Assembly (NCBI GenBank): GCA_036346395.1 | Contig: CM070613.1 | Span: 21,818,818 to 21,882,817, forward strand | Reading direction: 5' to 3' | Length of the DNA: 64,000 nt | Source: Hsuehochloa calcarea | Lineage: Eukaryota; Streptophyta; Magnoliopsida; Poales; Poaceae | Shown: piece after piece, positions 1 to 8,052 of the stretch | Position numbering within the stretch: position 1 is the stretch's first letter | How the letters are laid out: each line of letters opens with the position of its first letter | Notes under the pieces: generated by a model | The model's database searches: none | What the model saw: the letters and a program-made list of their open reading frames with translations, nothing else | What the model was told of the DNA's origin: nothing | Program-made: the position numbers and the translations under genes

Positions 1-1219
1 TATGCATGAGCCTCGATTATTTGCAAAACACATTCGCAAATAAACAGCATCATGCCTAGATGAGCTAGAGCAAACATAATGAGCTATCAACACATGACTA
101 ACTCAAACTACTAGTTAAGACCCCTCTTAATAGTACGGCAACCTATACTAGCAATCCGGTCTTCCAACCAAACACCAAAACCGGTAAAAGACTAGGAACA
201 CATCCTTAGCCCTAGCTAGTCATACCTTTGCCTTGCATCTTCTTGAAGCTTGATGACGCACATCAACACTTCAAGTCCGGGTCTTTATCTTTGACAATCA
301 TCAACACATAATGATTTCTTCACTTCGGGATCTTGTCTTGAACATCATCAACACATGATGATTTCTCCATCCCGAGTCTTCACATGCATCAACTCATGAT
401 GCATTCCTTTACTTGACCTCCATCAACACATGATGATTGGTCTTCTCTTGTCTTGATGATCAACTCATGATTATTTCTTCTTGATAAGCATCATTTACAC
501 CAAGCTCTTGACTTGATGATCAACTCATGATCATCCCAAGTCTTCATCATCCTGGAACATAACCTATATATCCAACTCATGGAAAATGTTAGTTCCACAA
601 TGTGATCATCATTAATTACCACACCATACCATTAACTCATAATGGTGGGACAAGATACCTCAATCTTTCCCTCTTTGGTAATTGATGATAACCACTAAAA
701 TTCTTATAAATTTAATGATGATAAATGAGAGAACAAATGAGTATATATAAACTACACAAGTTATATATACTCTAACATGAGTATACAAGAACTACACAAG
801 TTCTATATACTTATAACATGAGTATATACGAACTACACAGGTTTTGTATACTCAAAGGTTTTGTTTTAACGTAAAGATCCCAATATATGTGGAGAATGGA
901 ATATGGATCAATACTAATGAAACCACAAAGTATAGGATAAAACTCCCCCTAAATGTGTGCATACACAAATGTGTAATATGATCATATGCACATATTCAAG
1001 TTTGACTTATGGTTGAGTTCAATCCTATATTTTGGATCCGAGAAATGCAACAATATATAAGATTGAGATGTCGATTGCATACCTCGTTGTGTTTCACCTT
1101 TATATCCAAATGAGACTACACAAAGATAATACTTAATAAAAGAGTTAGTCTCATATTTGGATTTGTCATTAATCACCAAAACAATCCATTAACTCATAAT
1201 GGTGGGTCTAGATCTTTCA
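1..1219 (-). repeat. S1 3' LTR (partial; first 1219 bp in element sense)
   Basis: Positions 1-1219 align end to end with 8264-9467 (offset 8263, falling to 8248 after a 15-bp deletion in the right copy). In element sense the LTR starts TGAAAGATCTAGACCC at 1219. By comparison with the right copy, about 1.4 kb of this LTR lies before the window. It contains the hairpin series and a fossil LTR/PPT junction at 601-690. Confidence 0.93.
251..645. repeat. Series of small hairpins with shared pentaloop ACACA/ACTCA
   Basis: Inverted repeats separated by a near-constant 5-nt loop occur at 251-265 (TGATG/CATCA, loop ACGCA), 297-315 (one arm mutated here, intact in the right LTR), 344-362 (ATCATCA/TGATGAT, ACACA), 384-404 (ATGCATCA/TGATGCAT, ACTCA), 421-435 (CATCA/TGATG, ACACA), 457-473 (one mismatch), 515-535 (GATGATCA/TGATCATC, ACTCA), 571-583 (TCCA/TGGA, ACTCA) and 629-645 (CCATTA/TAATGG, ACTCA). 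The stems differ in sequence but stay complementary. The right LTR carries the same series at about 8514-8908, lacking the hairpin at 384-404. Confidence 0.85.
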
Positions 1220-1253
1220 ATCTCCCCCTTTTTGGTGATTGATGACAAATCCA
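1158..1253. repeat. Inverted repeat spanning the LTR/PPT junction
   Basis: The arm 1161-1180 (ATTTGTCATTAATCACCAAA) pairs with 1231-1250 (TTTGGTGATTGATGACAAAT) except for one G-T type mismatch, and pairing extends to 1158 and 1253. The interior holds CCATTA-ACTCA-TAATGG (1186-1202), the LTR start (1219) and the whole PPT (1220-1233). In element RNA this would enclose the plus-strand priming site. A related inverted repeat with compensatory changes lies at 608-621/676-689. Confidence 0.85.
1220..1233 (-). other. S1 polypurine tract
   Basis: In element sense AAAAAGGGGGAGAT directly precedes the LTR start TGAAAGATC. This is the expected position for plus-strand priming. The wider context (TCATCAATCACCAAA then the tract) matches the PPT region known from Sireviruses. 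Confidence 0.9.
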
Positions 1254-2063
1254 TTATCAATAACAACATTTGGATATCCATAGACATAAGATAAGAATTT
1301 AAACTAATGAACTATGTCTATGCATCATATGAGGTGAAACATAAAGCATTAAACAAAATGCATATGAAAATATATGCTTACACAACTAATGCATTTTCCC
1401 TCTTTTGGCATGTCTAAACAAATCAAACATCCAAATGAAGAGTATTGATAAAAACATTCTCCCCCTTTTGGCATAAATCACCCAAAAACACAAGATAAAT
1501 CTTAGCCAAAAAGGAGTATTTGCAAATTGATACCACTTGCAAAAAAAATGAGGTTGGTTACAAAAAGTATGAATTGAACTTATATGACCAAGAGGGTAAT
1601 TTTGTTCTCAAGATGTGAGAGGAGAAACAAAGATAGGTTACAAACCTATTGATCATAACATTCTCTCATGTTAAATCAAAACATTGAGAACCACTTGAAA
1701 TGATAGTTGAAACATATTCAACTAACCTCCCCTTTTTTGAAAAGAAATAGAGAATCTCTCATTTTAACAATTTTCACAAACTATGTTGACAGAATTTTTT
1801 CATAAAAATTTGACAGAATTTCTCTTGTAAAAAAGGACATCCATGACAGGAGACAAGAAGATATACTCAACCACAAATATATTCAATCATAATCACATCT
1901 CATCCACATCTCATGCAAACATAAATCATGACATAAAAATCACATTCTCACACAGAGTAGCAAAAGATAGCATAGCCAAAATAAGAGTCATACAACCAAG
2001 TAGTCATAAAAGATGTTACAAATTTTTCAGTACAAGGTCTAAAGACCTAAATAGAGCTAAAGG
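1234..2063 (-). other. S1 3' leader with repeated PPT-like tracts
   Basis: I see no coding sequence here. In element sense, purine tracts resembling the PPT recur at about 1727-1737, 1458-1469 (followed in plus by TTTGGCATAAATCACC, like the real PPT context) and 1392-1403, before the true PPT. Multiple PPT copies upstream of the 3' LTR are a described feature of Sireviruses. Confidence 0.65.
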
Positions 2064-3536
2064 CTACTGCTCAGCAGGAGGATCCTGAGAGGATGAAGGC
2101 TGATCTCCTCGCCAAAAGAAGGAGGGTAGGTGCGGTCCACGTCCAGATCGCTGATAGTAAAGAGGCACCTGCTGCTGCTGCTGAAAGGCAGTGAAGTCTG
2201 CTCGCAAATCTGTCATCTGAGCAGTCAGTGCATCAAACCTGGAGGTGGTAGCAGCCTCAAACTCATCCAATCGAGAAAGTGCAGCCGCTTGAAAAGCTTC
2301 CTGAGAGGAATGAATCTGATCCACACTCAGCTGAAGATGAAGCATCGCTGCTAGGACAGAGTCTTGAGCCTGAGGATCCTGAGAGGAGGAGCCCTGTCCC
2401 TGATACTGAGGAGGTGGAGGAGGAGCCACTGGAGCAGGAGGAGCAAGAGGAGCAGCTGGAGTAGGAGGAGGAGGAGCATCCCTGGGTCTGTATTCTTTAT
2501 GCTCTATGTCACAGGGAACTTTGAATTCAATTCTGCTCTTGATAAGCCTCATTATGTAGGGAGCATAATAAATACTCTTAGTCTTATCTCCCTTGGAGGT
2601 GTCAATCTCTCTGAAAATAAGATCTATGACATCGAAGCGAGTGCCCTCCATTATGTACTGAATCACATTCCATGCCCTCCCATGGATTTCATCATTGTTC
2701 CCACTCCTAGGGAAGAATGATGATCTCATTATCCTGTTAATAATACTAGGGAGGGGAAGGAGTCCTGTCACCTTACCGCAAGAATGAGGATTATTCTGAT
2801 CATAAAATTCATCTATTTGAGCAAGGTTTAGGGGTTCCTGCAAGTGGATCCTTACACCCCTTGACTCCTTCAAACCTAAGGCATCCACGAACTGCTTTCT
2901 TGTAGCCTTTAACTTTCTGTGCCCAGTCATCCAAACTAGTTTGTCATAATCTGGAGATAGGAAAACTGTTGCATAGAATTGTCTGATGACTTTAGAGTGA
3001 AAGCTGCAGTTCAGAGAAACCAAGGAATCCAAACCTACATATTTGAAAAGTCTGTAAAGTCCATTGTAGGTTGGATTCTGTGCCAAGTAGTTCCATTTGA
3101 CAAATCTGTGATTAGCAAATTTTTTCTTCGCATAGATGATCTTGAATACATCTTGCTGAAACTTGGTGTGGAACATACCCATTGTTGAAGATTCTGAGAA
3201 CTGAAACTGATCAACATGTCTCAAAATAGTATATTCTTCACTTCTTAACCTTGAGACATCAAGACCAAATAATTGAGACTCATCTGGAGCGTCCTCATTA
3301 TCATCATCATCCTCCTCAACATCATTTCCAGCTTTCTCACCAGAGTCATTATTGCTGCTGTTGTTATCTGAACTTGATTCCTCCACTTCTTTCATAGAAA
3401 CGTCCTCAATGTCGTCCTCAGCTGGACCTTTCCCTCTGGATGAAGAAGGAGAAGGAGAAGGAGGGGGTCCACCCGAACGACTGGCCACGCGTTTGTTCGG
3501 CATAGCTCCTGGGAAGATAATCAAAGGATCAAACAA
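2064..3536 (-). CDS. S1 accessory ORF (490 codons), uncharacterised retroelement protein
   Basis: The frame is intact and occupies the 3' half of the internal region, where Sireviruses may carry an extra or env-like ORF. In order: basic/serine-rich N-terminus (about 12-33), strongly acidic stretch (about 34-85, with EEDDDDNED), a mixed hydrophobic core (about 95-350, with RFVKWNYL and HRKLKATRKQFVDALGL), a proline-rich segment (about 352-380) and a likely coiled coil (about 395-460, with LSRLDEFEAATTSRFDALTAQM) ending near QQQQQ. I see no signal peptide or convincing membrane helix, so calling it env would be unsupported. It resembles proteins annotated in grass genomes as putative plant transposon proteins; I recognise the family but know no function. 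The Met at 3503 is a likely alternative start because a good splice-acceptor-like pyrimidine tract ending in CAG lies just before it (AG ends at 3509). Confidence 0.75.
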   Translation of the reverse strand: MFDPLIIFPGAMPNKRVASRSGGPPPSPSPSSSRGKGPAEDDIEDVSMKEVEESSSDNNSSNNDSGEKAGNDVEEDDDDNEDAPDESQLFGLDVSRLRSEEYTILRHVDQFQFSESSTMGMFHTKFQQDVFKIIYAKKKFANHRFVKWNYLAQNPTYNGLYRLFKYVGLDSLVSLNCSFHSKVIRQFYATVFLSPDYDKLVWMTGHRKLKATRKQFVDALGLKESRGVRIHLQEPLNLAQIDEFYDQNNPHSCGKVTGLLPLPSIINRIMRSSFFPRSGNNDEIHGRAWNVIQYIMEGTRFDVIDLIFREIDTSKGDKTKSIYYAPYIMRLIKSRIEFKVPCDIEHKEYRPRDAPPPPTPAAPLAPPAPVAPPPPPQYQGQGSSSQDPQAQDSVLAAMLHLQLSVDQIHSSQEAFQAAALSRLDEFEAATTSRFDALTAQMTDLRADFTAFQQQQQVPLYYQRSGRGPHLPSFFWRGDQPSSSQDPPAEQ

Positions 3537-3593
3537 GGAATAATAATAAACTTATGAATATACAATGGTGCCATTGACATGCTCTCTAGACAC

Positions 3594-3722
3594 AGGCGGT
3601 CTGACTGCTGTCCACGGCCGGTCGGACTGCCACAGAGGCCGGTCCGACCGCCATTGTGGCGCCGGTCTGACTGCCACTGAGGCCGGTCCGACTGCTGTGT
3701 GGAGCCGGTCAGACCGCCGGTT
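3594..3722. repeat. CGGTCNGACCG palindrome cluster, internal copy 1
   Basis: Six near-copies of GGCCGGTCNGACCGCC occur at about 20-25 bp spacing. Several right arms are decayed to GACTGC. This is the same motif as in the S1 LTR. Confidence 0.85.
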
Positions 3723-4267
3723 ACCAGAACCAATGAACTGAAATTTGTGATTTTCACAAGTTTTCATCATTCATGCAATGGCATCAAGTGCATTCATTTG
3801 TCTATTCAAAAACTACTTGCAGGACAAAGCTTTGCCACAAAATCTAGTGTACAAGATAGGATTTTTGACAAACCCTAGAATTTTGGGCAAATCACAAAAT
3901 GAGGGTAATGCAAGTAGATTGAGGATGCTTACTGACTCTAATGAAGAGGAGTAACACAGGGGATGCCTCCTTGAAGAGAAGGGAGAGCCAAAAATCCGAA
4001 AGTTGCAAGTTCTTCCCTCACCTAGGGTTCCAAAATGTGGGAGAGATAGGCAATCAATCCACAAAGTAATTGGAGGGAATGGAAGAGGAGATGAGGGAGA
4101 GCAAAAGGATACCTTGAATCCCCAAATGAATGGCCGGAGGAGGAGATCCGAAAGGGAGGAGCTGCTGGCGGCCTGAGGAAGGAGAGAAGAAGCAGGGCTC
4201 GGTTTTGGGAGAGAAGTGAAGTGAGAGAAGAGCTCTCGGGTGAAGGGTTTTTATGCCCTTCACGCAA

Positions 4268-4348
4268 AACCGGTCGGACCGCCGGGCCAACGCCGGTCGG
4301 ACCGGTGGGGTCTCCGGTCGGACTGCCGATAGAGGCCGGCCGATCAGA
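4268..4348. repeat. CGGTCNGACCG palindrome cluster, internal copy 2
   Basis: Three clear copies and one degenerate copy of the same imperfect palindrome lie in about 80 bp, with G as the central base. Confidence 0.8.
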
Positions 4349-5394
4349 ACCATCAAATCGACACACATTTGATGAGGAGAGAAAAAGAGAAGTTTGTTGT
4401 AATTTACTCCAAATCTTTGCACAATCAATCAAATAAACATCTTTGGAGTATTTCCAACTTATATAGCCCATAAGAATAAAATTTAAAATAGTTTTTATAA
4501 ATTAAGCTTTTGGTTTTCGGAAATGAAACATATTTCCATGAACTTTCATCAAAACACGCAAAAAGAGCAAATGAAGAAATTTAAAGCGTCCAATTGCATG
4601 TATGAGTCATAAATACCATTATGAACTTAATCATGTGCAGAATTTTGGTTCATGTGGCAAAACTCACTTAAGTGCTAGAAAGTGACCATTTAGGTCAAGG
4701 TAGTATTTTGGGCGAGTTTGAAAATCAAATATCTTTTTCTAGGTTGGTCTTTTGAAAATCCTTTGAATACCAAAAATGTTTAGAATAACCAACTCTAGGA
4801 TTTTCCTTTTGGCAAGATTTTCAAATTCCTTTTAGAATAGATTTTACACAAAAATCTAGTTTATGTCAAAAACAAGATACTATAATGTAGGATTTTGGCT
4901 AGAAACTCATTTTCACTTAAAATAGGTTTTCCTAAAGCCAAAACCTTTGGTAAACCTTTGAAAAGTATTTGTATACCTTTTGCAACTAGTTTTTCAAAGA
5001 ATTTACTAATAATTATGAAATTTTGACTTTTGGCTAAAAGGCTTATTTTTGAAAAACAATACTAGCACTCAATTTATTTGGGCACACTTAGGGATGTGAA
5101 ATACATGATAATGATTTAGCACTCCCCCTTAATGTGCCACAACAACTTGCTCAAGATATTAATAATGAACATTATGAACATAGAGCAAGAACACCCCTTT
5201 TAATAAGATTTTCATGAAATGCAACCTACACAAGGTATAAAGGGGCTAGATACTTCCATATAAGTACTTGTTACCGTAAGGGCATTGGTTCTTGATATGA
5301 AGCGATAATCCTCAAGCTTGGCTCCAAGTTGATATATGATGAAATCCATCTTTATATGAATAAGCCAACCCTCCAATGCCTCTCCAAGTACCTA

Positions 5395-6784
5395 TTACGC
5401 ATTTAAGCGTATTTTGGTACCCAAAACTTGGTTGGGTCTACGAATGTTAGTCACAATAGATTTGGGCACCCAAATGGCCCTAGTATTAGTTTTATGTGAA
5501 CTAACTATTCTAGCAAACACATTGCCATTTTTATCTTTCCTAAGCGAATAATGATCATTATATATAAATAGCTTAGGAGAGATACCTTTGGGACAATCCT
5601 TACTCATATGTCCCTTTTCCCGGCAATTGTAGCAAGTTCGAAGTTTGTATTCATCTTTTACCTTCTTTACTTGCTCCTTGCCGGTTTGCCTCTTCTTTGA
5701 TGACAATTGCTTGTCATTCACCTTGTTAGGACACACCGAGGCGAAGTGGCCCTTTCCTTTGCATTCATGGCACTTGATATTCTTCGTGTGCCTTGCGTTG
5801 TGCCTTGTCTTGCTTGTCTCCTTTTTCTTAGGAGTGAAGCCAATTCCACTCTTATCTTGCAAGCGTCTTTGCTTGCTTAATATATCGTCGAGAGTGGCCT
5901 TCCCCTTTTGGCTTCTTTCCAAGTCATTCTTCAAATTTTTGACTTGGGCCTTGAGCTCATTGTTTTCCTCTACAATGTTAGTATTGCAAGATATGGAGGA
6001 AATATGAGCATCTATTTTGGAGCAACAAGGCATATCAATTAAATCCTCACATAAGGTGGATACATTAACCTTAGATGAAATGCATGAGATAGAGGCTATA
6101 CATGGCAAATCATCTAATAAATTACATTCAATGCCCATATCCACCTTAGAGCTCTTTAGATTATTTAGGAGGAGAGCTTCATGTTCATCTTTTAGAACAT
6201 CATAATCATTTTGAAGAGAGACATACTCTTTCTTCAAAACTTTGAATTTTAATTTCTCCTTTCCTAAATATTCATTGAGCTCTTCTAGCATATCCATCAA
6301 CTCATCATATGAAGGCTCATCGTTGTTATTTACCTCATTATTACCTTTAGCCATGAAGCATTGAGTTGATGTGGAGGAGTTGAGAGTCCTCATTTTCGTT
6401 GTCGGAGCTTGAAGTTGAGCATTCTTCTTCCGACATCCATTCTTGTGTGCAATCGTCACTAGTGGAAGTGGACAATTCATATTGATCTTGAATATATGTC
6501 CACATCTCACGAGCGTTCTTGAGATTGCATACCTTGTCAAATATATCTACGCTCAAAGCACTAAATAAGGCGTTAGTAGCTTGAGCGTCGAGATGTAAGC
6601 ATTTCTCTTCCTCAATGGTTGGAGCAAAATGATCCAATGGAGGAGAAAAGCCTACATCTACAATCCGTCATATTTTCGGACTCATGGCCCTAAAATAACA
6701 AGACATGCAGATTTTCCATTGAGCATAATTTGTGCCATCAAATAGAGGTGCTTCACCCAGGTGCACTAAATCTCTAGTTGCCAT
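5395..6784 (-). pseudogene. gag: S1 copia-type gag (in-frame stop and frameshift)
   Basis: Gag would form the nucleocapsid and bind element RNA. The probable start is the Met at 6784, followed by the copia gag signature FDGTNYAQWK and later a conserved DKVCNLKNAREMW block. A TGA interrupts the frame about 39 codons in, and near 6350-6400 the reading shifts to the frame that ends at 5395. That second frame has a predicted coiled coil (EELNEYLGKEKLKFKVLKKE), an asparagine/lysine-rich linker and two CCHC knuckles: C257-C260-H265-C270 and C303-C306-H311-C316 (frame numbering from 6540; genomic 5593-5772). The tail contains AIWVPKSIVTN, typical of Sirevirus gag ends. The frameshift could be programmed, but the TGA suggests decay. 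Confidence 0.8.
5593..5772 (-). other. Twin CCHC zinc knuckles in S1 gag
   Basis: Two C-x2-C-x4-H-x4-C motifs (CHECKGKGHFASVC and CYNCREKGHMSKDC) are separated by a lysine-rich linker of about 32 residues. All eight ligands are present. Knuckles of this kind bind retroelement RNA. Confidence 0.9.
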
Positions 6785-6827
6785 CCTTTACTCTCTAGAC
6801 GGTTAAGTCTAATAAATGAGAGACCAA

Positions 6828-6839
6828 GCTCTGATACCA
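6828..6839 (-). other. S1 primer-binding site (initiator Met-tRNA type)
   Basis: In element sense TGGTATCAGAGC begins two bases after the end of the 5' LTR (ending CGATCTTACA at 6842). This is complementary to the 3' end of initiator methionine tRNA, the usual copia primer, and fixes the element as minus strand. Confidence 0.92.
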
Positions 6840-7610
6840 CTTGTAAGATCGAGGTGGCCGACTAGAGGGGGGTGAATAGGCGGTTTTTAAAAATTATATC
6901 GCACTAAACCAATATATAAATGCGGAAGCTAATAGCGAATTGGTTTTGCTCAATTAAAACCTAAATCAACTAGGCTCAACTAAGTGCACCGACAATATGA
7001 ACACAATACAATATGAGCAATCATACAAGATATATAAGCAATTAAAGCAAGAATGAAAATTGCTCAAAGTAAAGCACAAGTAAACACAAGATGACACGAT
7101 TATGTTTTACCGTGGTGTTCGGAGACTTGCCGGTCTCCCCTAATCCACGTTGAGGTAAGCCCAACCACGTTGGACCGGCTCCTCAAATGAGCACACACCT
7201 CCGAGGTAAGTCCAACACTTGGACCGGTTCCAAACCGAACCAACACCTCGCTCAACTATGGTTGCTCTTCCTCCACTCCAGAGATGGCGAGCACCAAACC
7301 ACTCACAACACGCCGGGTCTTCTCACAAGCTTCTTGATAAGATCACCGCGCACGACGCCTCCACGCCGTCTAGGTGTCGGCAAACACCAAGAGTAAGAAA
7401 TCTCAACTCTCACTTGAACTAATCAAGTGTCTAGGCTCAAGTGGATACACAATCCACTACCTAAGGCAACACATGCACTTAGGGTTTACTCTCCAAGCTC
7501 ACCAAGTGCAACACATGCACATAAGAGAGGAGAGGCTTGCTCTTAGCTCAAAGAATGAGTATATCACTTAACAATAGCACCAGCAACTTCTCCCAACCGG
7601 CCAAGGTGGC

Positions 7611-7618
7611 TATATATA
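7611..7618 (-). promoter_or_regulatory. TATA box of S1 LTR promoter
   Basis: CTATATATAG sits in GC-rich DNA about 770 bp before the LTR end in element sense. It is the best TATA candidate in the LTR, and transcription would start near 7580. The motif is palindromic, so its direction rests on LTR orientation. Confidence 0.55.
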
Positions 7619-7671
7619 GCCCACACACAAAAACTAGCCGTTGGGGAGAAGATTCCATCAAAACAGCCCAG

Positions 7672-8052
7672 GGCCGGTCTGACCGCCAACCAATGGCCGG
7701 TCGGACCGCCCCATGCGCCAACGGCTAGAAAAATAGCCGTTGGGCCTTCGGCCGGTCTGACCGCCATGCACTGGCCGGTCGGACCGCCGGTAAACCGGTC
7801 CGACCGCCCGTGCTGGCCGGTCCGACCGCCCGTCGCGAATTCGGCTAAGTCCCGAAAAGGGAGCTCTCTGGAAAAAACGATCCGCTCGATCTCCGGAACT
7901 TCCTCACCGCGGAAGTTCCGATTTTTACAACTGCGGAACTTCCGCACAAGGAAATCGGATTAAGTGAAACCGGTCAGACCGCCCGTAGCACACCGGTCAG
8001 ACCGATTTGCCACCGGTCCGACCGGTGACCATTACCGGTCCGACCGGCAGAC
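7672..8052. repeat. CGGTCNGACCG palindrome cluster in S1 LTR
   Basis: About ten copies of CCGGTCNGACCG (N = T, G, C or A) occur at 7674, 7697, 7750, 7773, 7794, 7815, 7970, 7992, 8014 and 8036 (approximate starts). They flank the TATA box on the upstream side. GC-rich palindromic repeats in LTRs have been described for Sireviruses. Confidence 0.88.

Larger units (their letters stand above)
3537..5394 (-). other. S1 internal spacer where pol would be expected
   Basis: About 1.86 kb between gag and the accessory ORF has no frame resembling protease, integrase, RT or RNase H on either strand. The 3' part (about 4480-5390) is AT-rich with many stops. The rest carries two clusters of the CGGTCNGACCG palindrome. 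It could be an intron feeding the accessory ORF; this is inference from the acceptor-like sequence at 3509-3530. Confidence 0.6.

Noticed and set aside
2064..3536. Envelope protein call for the S1 accessory ORF
   Set aside because: Position fits an env-like gene, but no signal peptide or membrane helix can be seen; the acidic, proline-rich and coiled-coil layout argues against it.
4022..4471. Minus-strand frames of 124-149 codons in the S1 spacer
   Set aside because: They cross the CGGTCNGACCG cluster, two registers are open together and no domain is seen.
5645..6007. Plus-strand 120-codon membrane-like frame
   Set aside because: It is antisense to the S1 gag zinc-knuckle region; its hydrophobicity comes from the lysine-rich codons on the other strand.
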